Shown here: in pieces, positions 1 to 6,789 of the stretch | Numbering within the stretch: position 1 is the first letter of the stretch | Layout of the letters: each line of letters starts with the position of its first letter | From: Bacillota bacterium | Lineage (GTDB): Bacteria > Bacillota_E > Symbiobacteriia > Symbiobacteriales > Symbiobacteriaceae | DNA: 11,072 nucleotides | Assembly (NCBI GenBank): GCA_003242675.1 | Contig: QGVE01000093.1 | Span: 1-11,072, forward strand | Direction: 5' to 3' | Position numbers and translations under genes: made by a program | Notes under the pieces: model-generated | Database searches by the model: none | What the model was told of the DNA's origin: nothing | The model's input: only the letters and a program-made list of their open reading frames with translations

Positions 1-58
1 GGTGGTCCCGGCCGGTGCGCGCACCGACCGGCATCAGCACGGACTGGCCCACCCCGGG

Positions 59-89
59 GCCTGTCACAGATATATACGGTTGGACAGGC
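59..89. repeat. 7-bp inverted repeat around a TATATA core
   Basis: GCCTGTC (59-65) and GACAGGC (83-89) are perfect inverted arms separated by 17 bases that include a TATATA run at 71-76, an AT-rich island in otherwise very GC-rich sequence. It lies just beyond the murA terminator, so it could be an operator or the promoter region of the next leftward gene. I could not match a -35 box at a suitable distance on either strand. It may also be a chance palindrome. Confidence 0.3.
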
Positions 90-101
90 GTAAACGCGCG
101 A

Positions 102-131
102 AACCGGGACCGGCCCGCACCGGTCCCGGTT
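102..131 (-). terminator. Probable intrinsic terminator after murA
   Basis: A perfect 12-bp GC-rich stem, AACCGGGACCGG pairing with CCGGTCCCGGTT, closes a 6-base loop. It begins 2 bases beyond the murA stop codon (134-136). On the minus strand the stem is followed by TTTCGCGCGTTT, so the U tract is broken rather than continuous, as is common in GC-rich genomes. It probably marks the 3' end of the spoVD-to-murA transcript. The stem is seen directly; termination is inferred. Confidence 0.75.
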
Positions 132-133
132 CC

Positions 134-1408
134 CTACACGCGTCGGATCTGCGCCCCCAGAGCGGCCAGCTTCTGCTCCAGGTTCTGGTAGCCCCGGTCG
201 ATGTGGTAGATGTCCTCGATGGTGGTCTCCCCCTCGGCCCGGAGGCCGGCGAGGATGAGGGCCATCCCTTCCCGGAGCGCCGGACAGACCACCGTCGCGC
301 CCGAGAGCGACTCCACCCCCTGCACCACCGCGGTCCGCCCCTCGGTCTTGATGTGTGCACCCATGCGGCGCAGCTCGTCGGCGACCTTGAACCGGTTCTC
401 GAAGATCGTCTCCGTGATGATGCTGGTCCCTTCGGCCGTGGCCGCCAGGGCCATCATCTGCGGCTGCATGTCGGTGGGAAAGCCGGGGTAGGGCAGGGTC
501 TTGATGTCCGCCGCTTTCAGCCGACGGGGACCCACCGCGGTGAGCGCGGTGCCGTACTCCCGGATGGTCGTTCCCATCTCCCGCAGCTTCGCCGCCACCG
601 CGTCCACGTGCTCGGGGATCACCCCCCTGACGGTCACCTGTCCGCCGGTGACCGCCGCCGCCGCCAGGAAGGTGGCGGCCTCGATGCGGTCGGGGATGAC
701 GGTGTGCTCCGCCGACCCGAGCCGGGTCACGCCGTCGATGCGGATCACGTCGAGCCCGGCGCCGCGGACCTTCGCCCCCATCTTGTTGAGGAACGCCTGC
801 AGGTCCACGATCTCGGGCTCGCGCGCCGCGTTGCGGATCACCGTCGTGCCCTCCGCCAGCACGGCCGCCATCATCAGGTTCTCCGTGGCGCCGACGGACG
901 GGAAGTCGAGGTAGATCTCCGTGCCCCTGAGCCGCCGGGGAACGCTGGCTTCGATGTAGCCGAACCGCTCCTCAATGCGGGCGCCGAGGGCCTCCAGCCC
1001 GCGGAGATGAAAATCGATCGGCCTCGGGCCGATCGCGCAGCCGCCGGGATAGGAGATGCGGATCTTGCCGACGCGGGCCAGGAGCGGCCCCATCAGGAAG
1101 ATGGAGGAGCGCATCTCGCGGGTGAAGTCCGCCCCGACCTCCTGGCCGTTCAGTCCGTTTGCCCGGATGCGCAGGGTCCGCCCCGCGATGCCCGCGGGCC
1201 CTTCCTCCACGCGGGCCCCCAGCTTCTGCAGGATCTCGACCATCACCGCCACGTCGCGGATCATCGGCGCGTGGTGGATCACCGACTCGCCGGACGTCAG
1301 GAGCGCCGCCGCCAGGATCGGAAGGGCGGCGTTCTTGGCCCCGCTGATCGGCACCTCTCCCTGCAGGCGGCATCCCCCTGTGACCACGTAGCGCTCATGT
1401 TGCTTCAC
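134..1408 (-). CDS. murA: UDP-N-acetylglucosamine 1-carboxyvinyltransferase (MurA)
   Basis: This cytoplasmic enzyme transfers enolpyruvate from PEP to UDP-GlcNAc, the first committed step of peptidoglycan synthesis. The 424-residue length is normal for the family. The N-terminal motif ISGAKNAALP (21-30) holds the Lys-Asn pair that contacts substrate. PGGCAIGPRPID (121-132) carries the loop cysteine (Cys124, equivalent to E. coli Cys115, the fosfomycin target). FPTDMQ (310-315) supplies the catalytic aspartate Asp313. The cysteine is intact, so fosfomycin sensitivity at the enzyme level is expected from family knowledge. The start is GTG at 1408, preceded by AGGAGGT at a 10-base spacing. A closer ATG at 1415 is out of frame and ends after six codons. 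murA is the last gene of the operon, separated from murG by a murB relic and followed at once by a hairpin. Firmicutes often have two MurA paralogues; which one this is cannot be told from the window. Confidence 0.97.
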   Translation of the reverse strand: MKQHERYVVTGGCRLQGEVPISGAKNAALPILAAALLTSGESVIHHAPMIRDVAVMVEILQKLGARVEEGPAGIAGRTLRIRANGLNGQEVGADFTREMRSSIFLMGPLLARVGKIRISYPGGCAIGPRPIDFHLRGLEALGARIEERFGYIEASVPRRLRGTEIYLDFPSVGATENLMMAAVLAEGTTVIRNAAREPEIVDLQAFLNKMGAKVRGAGLDVIRIDGVTRLGSAEHTVIPDRIEAATFLAAAAVTGGQVTVRGVIPEHVDAVAAKLREMGTTIREYGTALTAVGPRRLKAADIKTLPYPGFPTDMQPQMMALAATAEGTSIITETIFENRFKVADELRRMGAHIKTEGRTAVVQGVESLSGATVVCPALREGMALILAGLRAEGETTIEDIYHIDRGYQNLEQKLAALGAQIRRV

Positions 1409-1418
1409 CGCACATGCG

Positions 1419-1425
1419 ACCTCCT
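1419..1425 (-). promoter_or_regulatory. Ribosome binding site of murA
   Basis: AGGAGGT on the minus strand, 10 bases upstream of the GTG at 1406-1408. It supports GTG as the murA start. An out-of-frame ATG (1413-1415) lies between it and the GTG and would give only a hexapeptide. Confidence 0.7.
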
Positions 1426-1449
1426 GCGGCCGGAGCCGTGCGCCGGAAG

Positions 1450-1929
1450 GCCGGCCGGATCTTCGCCCCGGCTTCCCGCCGCACCTCCGAACCGCCGTTC
1501 AACGGTACTGCGAACCCGGTCCATCCGCGTCCGCACATCCCTCGCCATGGCCCGGCTCCGACTGGCGATGAGCCACCTCGACCGCGACGGGCCGAGGTCC
1601 CCTGAAGATTCGCGGGGCCCGGGCGCTCCAGGCGCCCGCCGCCCCCTCGCGGTGGCCGCCGCGGCCACCGGTGCCGGGGCGCTGCCGTGCGCACCGGCTC
1701 AGCGACACCTATGTGAGCTTGGCAGGTTGCAGCCACCTCCGACGCGGACCGTGCTGCCGTGGGCGGCGATCCGGGCGAACTCGCCGGTGAGGCCTGGCAC
1801 CGGCCCGCAGACCCCCTCGTCGGAGGACAACCGGTTGCTGCCGAGGATGTAAACGGGATGTGTGGACGTCTGGTGCTTCAGGGGTTCGGCCGGGCAAATC
1901 CGGCCCGGGTCGCGGATTATGCTACGCAT
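1450..1929 (-). pseudogene. murB: Degraded remnant of murB (UDP-N-acetylenolpyruvoylglucosamine reductase)
   Basis: The 513-bp gap between murG and murA has no intact gene, but minus-strand reading frames hold pieces in MurB order. Frame 1929-1699 opens with GRICPAEPLKHQTS, resembling the MurB N-terminal 'EPL..HTS' segment. It then jumps to ILGSNRLSSDEGVCG, recalling LGGGSNLLVSDEGVRG, and continues with LTGEFARIAAHGSTVRVGGG, like the strand that follows in MurB. A second frame at 1578-1483 reads RWLIASRSRAMARDV and RMDRVRSTVERRFGG, like the family's C-terminal 'HANFI...A.DV..L...V...V..RFG'. One more frame change gives VRREAGAKIRP (1484-1452), like the family's last residues. A whole MurB is about 300 residues (900 bp); about 480 bp remain, so much of the FAD- and substrate-binding middle is deleted and at least two frame changes are present. 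The ATG at 1929 overlaps the murG stop (ATGCGTAG), a relic of tight coupling. The motif matches are from memory of the family, not an alignment. Confidence 0.72.
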
Positions 1930-3055
1930 CCGTCCGGCGATGGGTGACAGGGACAGCCCCTCGGGCCTGCCGGGCGATGCCGATGATCCGCTGCGCGATG
2001 GTCCGGGCGGCGTCGGGATCGGCCAGCTCGGCCAGGGCGGCCCGCATGCGCTCCGCCAGGGCCTGGTCGGTGAGGAGCCGCGTCAGGGCCGCCGCGAGGT
2101 CGGCCGGCGTGAGGTTGGCCTCCCTGAGCACAATCGCCGCCCCCCGCCGCTCCAGGGTCCGGGCGTTCCACTCCTGGTGGTTGTGGGTGACGTTGGGGCT
2201 CGGGATCAGCACGGCGGGCAGGCGGCGCACCTGGATCTCGGCCAGGGTCAGGGCCCCGGCCCGGAACAGCCCTGCGTCGGCCGCCGCGTAGACCTCGGGC
2301 ATGTTGTGGGCGTAGGGGATGAGCGTCACATGCGGGGCGGCCTCCCCATACTGCGCCCTGACCTGGTCGAAGTAGCGCTCCCCGGTGATGTGCACCACCT
2401 TCAGGCCCGGCACCTCCAGCCGCAGGACGGCCTCCGCCGCGATGCGGTTGAAGTCCCGGGCCCCGCCGCTGCCGCCCATGATCAGGAGCACCCGGTCCTC
2501 GGGCGACAGGCCGAGGGCCGCCCGGCCCGCCTCCCGGGAGGCGGATGCGATCTCAGGCCGGACGGGGTTGCCCGCGCGGATGATGCGCACGCCCTGCGGG
2601 AAGTGGGCGCGCGCCTCTTCATACGGCACAAAGACCGCCGTGGCCCACCGGGAGGCCAGGCGGTTGGTGACCCCGGGGAAGGCGTTCTGCTCCTGGATGA
2701 CCAGGGGGACCCGGGCGAGCCGGGCGGCCAGCAGCACCGGGCCGGCGACGAAGCCTCCGGTGCCGATGACGATGTCCGGGCGGAACCGCCGGATGTGCCC
2801 CAGGGCCTCCAGCACCCCGCGCGCGGCCCGCAGGGCGCCGCGCGCCCGCTGCAGGAGCCCGAGGTTGACCACCCCACCGCTGGAGATGGCGGCGAAAGGG
2901 ATGCCGCTCCGGGGCACGATGGCCGCCTCGCGCCCGGTGCGGGTTCCCACGTAGAGCAGCTCTGCCTCCGGATCCTGCTCGGCCAGGGCGCGGGCGATGG
3001 AGAGGGCCGGGTAGATGTGGCCGCCGGTGCCGCCACCGGTGATCAGGTATCGCAT
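1922..3055 (-). CDS. murG: Undecaprenyl-PP-MurNAc-pentapeptide GlcNAc transferase (MurG)
   Basis: This GT-B glycosyltransferase on the inner membrane face adds GlcNAc from UDP-GlcNAc to lipid I, giving lipid II. The 377 residues are typical. The N-terminal Rossmann domain starts with GGGTGGHIYPA (7-17), the glycine loop that contacts the lipid diphosphate. TGGFVAGP (99-106) and QEQNAFPGVTNR (121-132) follow. The C-terminal domain has GGSGGARDFN (194-203), a third glycine loop, then AGALTLAE (266-273) and IPSPNVTHNHQEWNA (284-298), the donor-sugar site. The segment ADAGLFRAGALT departs mildly from the common 'ADLVISRAGAxT', but the invariant glycine and glutamate are kept. The ATG start has an exact AAGGAGGT site 6 bases upstream. 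It lies 66 bp after ftsW/spoVE; its stop TAG overlaps the relic murB start. murC, often the next gene, is absent. Confidence 0.97.
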   Translation of the reverse strand: MRYLITGGGTGGHIYPALSIARALAEQDPEAELLYVGTRTGREAAIVPRSGIPFAAISSGGVVNLGLLQRARGALRAARGVLEALGHIRRFRPDIVIGTGGFVAGPVLLAARLARVPLVIQEQNAFPGVTNRLASRWATAVFVPYEEARAHFPQGVRIIRAGNPVRPEIASASREAGRAALGLSPEDRVLLIMGGSGGARDFNRIAAEAVLRLEVPGLKVVHITGERYFDQVRAQYGEAAPHVTLIPYAHNMPEVYAAADAGLFRAGALTLAEIQVRRLPAVLIPSPNVTHNHQEWNARTLERRGAAIVLREANLTPADLAAALTRLLTDQALAERMRAALAELADPDAARTIAQRIIGIARQARGAVPVTHRRTDA

Positions 3056-3061
3056 GGAAGG

Positions 3062-3069
3062 ACCTCCTT
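3062..3069 (-). promoter_or_regulatory. Consensus ribosome binding site of murG
   Basis: AAGGAGGT on the minus strand, an exact anti-16S match, 6 bases upstream of the murG ATG (3053-3055). It is the best Shine-Dalgarno sequence in the window and fixes the murG start. It suggests MurG is translated independently of the upstream SEDS gene. Confidence 0.8.
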
Positions 3070-3121
3070 CAAGTCCGTTGCCGGCTTCCGGCGCGCCCCT
3101 GGCCCGGCGGACCGGCCGCCG

Positions 3122-4222
3122 CTAACTCTGGCAGTACCGGGAGACCCCGAGCAGGATGCCCACGCCGGAGAGCGTGATGAGCAGCGAGGTGCCGCCGTAG
3201 CTGAGGAACGGCAGCGGGATGCCCGTGGACGGGATGGATGCGGTGACGACGGCGATGTTCAGGGCCGCCTGCAGCGTGATCAGCGAGGTGACCCCTGCCG
3301 CCAGCAGGCTCGAGAACCGGTCCGGCGCCTGGATGGCAATGCGGTACCCCCGCCAGGCGAACGCCAGGAACAGCAGCAGCACCAGCGCGGCGCCGATGAA
3401 CCCCAGCTCCTCCCCCAGCACCGCGTAGATCATGTCGGTGTGCCGCTCGGGCAGGTAGAAGTACTTCTGCCGGCTCTCGCCGAGGCCGACGCCGAAAAGA
3501 CCCCCGGAGCCGAACGCCAGCAGGGCCTGGATGATCTGGTAGCCCGAGTCGGTGGGGTCGGCCCAGGGGTTGAGGAACGCCGTGATCCGGCTCCAGCGCT
3601 CCTCGTCGATGCGGGCCAGGGCGAAGACGCCCGCCGCCCCGACGACCCCCAGCCCCGCCAGGTGGGCGAGGTGCGCGCCGGCGGCGAACAGCATCAGCAC
3701 GCCCGTGCCCGCCAGGGTGAGCGACGTGCCCAGGTCCGGCTGCAGCATGATCAGCCCGAAGAGCAGGCCCATCACCGCCACGGGGGGCAGGAAGCCCCGC
3801 ACGAAGTCGGTCGCGCCCCGGGCGCTGCGCGCCAGGAAGGTGGCCAGCCACATGATGTAGGCGAATTTCGCCACCTCCGACGGCTGAAACGCCAGCTGGC
3901 CGTAGCCCAGCCAGCGGCGCGCGCCCAGGCGGGCGATGCCGACGCCCGGGATGAGCACGAGCAGAAGCAGCGCAACGGCCACCAGCAGCGCCGTGCGGCT
4001 GTGCTTCTGCCAGAACCACGGGTTCACGCTGGCGAAGAAGGCCATGGCGCCGAGGCCGATCCCCACCCAGATCGCCTGGCGCACCAGGAAGTAGTACCGG
4101 TTGCCGAAGTCCGCCTCCGCGATGGCGGTACTGGACGTATACACCATGACAATTCCAATGCCGAGTAACAGCGCGACCACTGCCATGAGGGTGTAGTCCG
4201 GACTCCTGCGCGTTGCGTGCAC
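3122..4222 (-). CDS. ftsW: SEDS-family peptidoglycan glycosyltransferase (FtsW/SpoVE)
   Basis: This is a polytopic membrane polymerase that joins lipid II into glycan strands with a partner class B PBP, here presumably the spoVD/ftsI product of the same operon. The 366 residues contain about ten hydrophobic segments. The first is at 12-28, reading SPDYTLMAVVALLLGIG, a SpoVE-like N-terminus. Family signatures are GARRWL (100-105), FQPSEVAK (112-119), QPDLGTS (161-167), the extracellular ERHTDMIYAVLGEELG (259-274) with the essential Asp263, and PFLSYGGTS (338-346). The start is GTG at 4222 with GAGGGGG 9 bases upstream (4232-4238). It follows mraY by only 75 bp, where murD is normally found. 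The sequence cannot separate division FtsW from sporulation SpoVE. The position before murG is the one spoVE holds in Bacillus, and its pairing with a PASTA-bearing SpoVD-like protein makes spoVE equally likely. Confidence 0.93.
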   Translation of the reverse strand: MHATRRSPDYTLMAVVALLLGIGIVMVYTSSTAIAEADFGNRYYFLVRQAIWVGIGLGAMAFFASVNPWFWQKHSRTALLVAVALLLLVLIPGVGIARLGARRWLGYGQLAFQPSEVAKFAYIMWLATFLARSARGATDFVRGFLPPVAVMGLLFGLIMLQPDLGTSLTLAGTGVLMLFAAGAHLAHLAGLGVVGAAGVFALARIDEERWSRITAFLNPWADPTDSGYQIIQALLAFGSGGLFGVGLGESRQKYFYLPERHTDMIYAVLGEELGFIGAALVLLLFLAFAWRGYRIAIQAPDRFSSLLAAGVTSLITLQAALNIAVVTASIPSTGIPLPFLSYGGTSLLITLSGVGILLGVSRYCQS

Positions 4223-4297
4223 GAGAGCCGACCCCCTCAGTCTGTGTCCACACCCGCCCGGAGAGCCCGCTCGGGCCTCCCGGGCCGCCGGCGCCCG

Positions 4298-5302
4298 CTA
4301 CCGGCCGGACAGCATCCCGGGCAGGGCGAGCCAGCCCAGGAGCGTGAAGACCAGCCCCGCGCCCCAGAAGAGGCGGAGCACCTGCCACTCCGACCAGCCC
4401 AGCAGCTCGAAGTGGTGGTGCAGGGGCGCCATTCGGAAGATGCGCCTTCCGGTGAGCCGGAAGGAGAGAACCTGCAGGATGACCGAGATCACCTCGATCA
4501 CGTAGACGGCGCCGACGATCACCAGCAGGAACTCGGTCTTGGTCAGGACGGCCATCGCCGCGAGGGCGCCGCCGAGCGAGAAGGAGCCCACATCGCCCAT
4601 AAAGATGCGGGCAGGGTGCCGGTTGTAATAAAGGAAGCCCAGGACCCCGCCCACCAGGGCGGTGCCCAGCACGGCCAGATCGAGCTGTCCGCGGGCCAGG
4701 GCGACGACCAGCCCGTAGAAGCTGAACGTGATGACGCTGAGGCCGCCCAGGAGGCCGTCGAGGCCGTCCGCGAAGTTGACGGCGCTGGCGGTGCCCCAGA
4801 CCATGATCAATACCAGCAGGTAGTAGAGCGGCCGGCCCAGGTCGACGGTGAGGCCCAACACCGGCAGGGTCACGGCGGTGCCCAGGCCGAGCACCTCCAC
4901 CGCCCCGTAGCCCAGCACCGCCGCCAGGCCCACCTGCGCCAGCAGCTTGTCGCGGGCCCGGAGCCCGAGCGACCGCTTCAGCACCACCTTGATGTAGTCG
5001 TCCGCGAACCCCACGAGGCCGTGGCCCGCCGTGAGCACCAGGGCGATGATCAGCCGGGGCAGCGCATCGCCTGCCCGGGGGGCGAAGATCAGGGTGGCCA
5101 GGATGGCCGGGATGAGGAAGATGAGGCCCCCCATGGTCGGCGTTCCGGCCTTCGCCTGGTGGCGGGCCGACATCTCGGCCCGGATCGTCTGGCCGGCCCG
5201 CAGCCGCCTCATCAGCGGGATGACCACCGGGCCCAGGGCCAGGGCCCCGGCAAGCGCGGTGAGGCCGGCGCCGGCCAGGCGCAGCAGCGTGGTCTGTTCC
5301 AT
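4298..5302 (-). CDS. mraY: Phospho-MurNAc-pentapeptide transferase (MraY)
   Basis: This integral membrane enzyme transfers phospho-MurNAc-pentapeptide from the UDP precursor to undecaprenyl phosphate, forming lipid I. The 334 residues have about ten transmembrane segments. Diagnostic motifs are KAGTPTMGGL (51-60), FADDYIKV (99-106) with the catalytic Asp pair 101-102, NFADGLDGL (176-184), NRHPARIFMGDVGS (227-240) with Asp237, and APLHHHFE (292-299). The open frame runs far upstream inside murF, but the ATG at 5302 is chosen because AGGAAAGGG (5312-5320) lies 9 bases before it and the protein then begins at the usual family position. It starts 44 bp after the murF stop. The order murE-murF-mraY is conserved, but murD should follow and does not. 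All catalytic aspartates are present, so it looks fully functional. Confidence 0.97.
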   Translation of the reverse strand: MEQTTLLRLAGAGLTALAGALALGPVVIPLMRRLRAGQTIRAEMSARHQAKAGTPTMGGLIFLIPAILATLIFAPRAGDALPRLIIALVLTAGHGLVGFADDYIKVVLKRSLGLRARDKLLAQVGLAAVLGYGAVEVLGLGTAVTLPVLGLTVDLGRPLYYLLVLIMVWGTASAVNFADGLDGLLGGLSVITFSFYGLVVALARGQLDLAVLGTALVGGVLGFLYYNRHPARIFMGDVGSFSLGGALAAMAVLTKTEFLLVIVGAVYVIEVISVILQVLSFRLTGRRIFRMAPLHHHFELLGWSEWQVLRLFWGAGLVFTLLGWLALPGMLSGR

Positions 5303-5346
5303 AAGATCGAGCCCTTTCCTCGTATTCTGCAGCAGACGCTCCGGGG

Positions 5347-6789
5347 TTACGGCTGAGGTCGGTCCAGGTGTGCTGCGAGCGCCTGAACGATCTCTTCCAT
5401 TTTCATGCCGCGGGAGCCCTTCACCAGCACCGTGTCCCCCGGTCGCAGCCGGTTGCGGAGCCAGGCGACCGCCCCGGCGTTGTCGGGGACGTGGTGCACC
5501 GCCCGGAGCCGGACGCCGGACCCGGTCAGGGCCGCCCGCGCCCCTTCGGCGATGTGGCGGCCGAGCATCCCCACGGCCACCAGCTCGTCGGCCAGCCGGG
5601 CGGCGGCCGCCCCGACCTGCCGGTGGCCTTCCACCTCCAGGGCCCCGAGCTCGTACATGTCGCCCAGCACGGCGATGCAGCGGCCCTCCTGGCCGGCAAG
5701 GCCGCGCATGACCTCCAGCGCGGCGATGACGGAGGCGGGGGCGGCGTTGTACGTGTCGTCCAGGATGCGGACGCCGCCGGCCTCCACCAGCCTGAGCCGG
5801 CTGCCGGCGCCCTGGAACCGGGCGAGCCCCCGGGCCACCGCGTCCAGGTCCATCCCCAGCGACAGCCCCACGGCCGCGGCCGCCAGGGCGTTGAGCAGGT
5901 TGTGCCGCCCGGGCGCCGGGAGGTACACCTCCGCTTCGCCCCACGGGGTCACGAGGCGGAAGCGCTGAGCCCAGGAGCCGTCGGAGCGCACATCCGCCGC
6001 GGTCACCCAATGCGCCCCGCCCGGCGCGCCCGCCGCGGCCGCCTCCCGGGCGGTGAAGCCGTAGAACCAGACCCGGGCGGGCGTGACCGCCGCCATCGCC
6101 CGCACCCGCGGATCGTCGGCATTCAGCACCGCCGCGCCATCCGGCGGCAGCGCCCGCACCAGCTCCGACTTGGCCAGGGCGATGTTCTCCTGCGTGCCCA
6201 GCAGCTCCAGGTGGGTGATGCCGACGTTGGTCACGACCCCCACCTGGGGCCGGGCGATGGAGGCGAGGTACGCGATCTCGCCCGGCGCGCGCATGCCCAT
6301 CTCCAGCACGGCGACCTCGTGGTCGGGGGTGAGGCCCGCCAGCGAGGCCGGCAGGCCGACCTCCGAGTTCAGGTTGCCTTCGGTGCGGAACACCCGGAAC
6401 CGCTCGGCCAGCACCGCCGCGGCCATCTCCTTCGTGGTGGTCTTGCCCACCGATCCGGTGACCCCCACCACGCGCAGGTGCGGGTGGCGACTGCGCAGGG
6501 CCAGGCCCAGGCGGCCCAGGCCCAGCAGCGGGTCCGGGCAGACGACGACCGCGGCCCCCGGGGCGGCTACCTGTCGGGCCGCCAGCACGCACGCGGCGCC
6601 GGCGGCCGCCGCGGCCTCGGCGAAGTCGTGCCCGTCTGCGCGCTCGCCCGCCAGGGCAACGAAGCAGTCCCCGGGCCGGACACGCCGGCTGTCCCACGTG
6701 AGGCCCGTCACCCGGGCCCCGGGGTCGCCGGCGACCACCCGTCCGCCGGTGAGTTCGGCGATCTCGGCGGCCGTAAACAGATGCGTCAA
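5347..6789 (-). CDS. murF: UDP-MurNAc-tripeptide:D-Ala-D-Ala ligase (MurF)
   Basis: This cytoplasmic ATP-dependent ligase adds D-alanyl-D-alanine to UDP-MurNAc-tripeptide, completing the pentapeptide. The 480 residues show the three Mur-ligase domains: an N-terminal UDP-binding part with DSRRVRPGDCFVAL (33-46), a central ATPase with the P-loop GVTGSVGKTTTKE (109-121) and GNLNSEVGLP (138-147), and a C-terminal domain opening with RLRLVEAGG and DDTYNAAPASV (344-354), the MurF-specific DDxYNAxP motif. Lys207 in ENIALAKSEL is the likely carbamylated lysine. The start is TTG at 6789, overlapping the murE stop by four bases (TTGA), which suggests translational coupling; upstream is only a modest GGGCGG at 6797-6802. 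The TTG is the first start after the previous stop that gives a normal N-terminus. A 44-bp gap separates it from mraY. Confidence 0.96.
   Translation of the reverse strand: MTHLFTAAEIAELTGGRVVAGDPGARVTGLTWDSRRVRPGDCFVALAGERADGHDFAEAAAAAGAACVLAARQVAAPGAAVVVCPDPLLGLGRLGLALRSRHPHLRVVGVTGSVGKTTTKEMAAAVLAERFRVFRTEGNLNSEVGLPASLAGLTPDHEVAVLEMGMRAPGEIAYLASIARPQVGVVTNVGITHLELLGTQENIALAKSELVRALPPDGAAVLNADDPRVRAMAAVTPARVWFYGFTAREAAAAGAPGGAHWVTAADVRSDGSWAQRFRLVTPWGEAEVYLPAPGRHNLLNALAAAAVGLSLGMDLDAVARGLARFQGAGSRLRLVEAGGVRILDDTYNAAPASVIAALEVMRGLAGQEGRCIAVLGDMYELGALEVEGHRQVGAAAARLADELVAVGMLGRHIAEGARAALTGSGVRLRAVHHVPDNAGAVAWLRNRLRPGDTVLVKGSRGMKMEEIVQALAAHLDRPQP

Noticed and set aside
1..40. Start of a further minus-strand gene (GTG at 40 or ATG at 34, reading MPVGARTGRDH)
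   Set aside because: Only about a dozen codons are visible, with a poor ribosome site and no recognisable product. It could be the next gene but cannot be supported.
1699..1929. A possible real 76-residue gene overlapping the end of murG
   Set aside because: The frame has gene-like codon use, but its translation matches pieces of the MurB N-terminal half with an internal deletion and a premature end. It is better explained as part of the murB relic.
2..4168. Two very long plus-strand open frames (616 and 768 codons) opposite murA, murG and ftsW
   Set aside because: They mirror the real genes in GC-rich DNA, and their translations are low-complexity runs rich in Arg, Gly, Pro, Asp and His with no domains. 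They are shadow frames.
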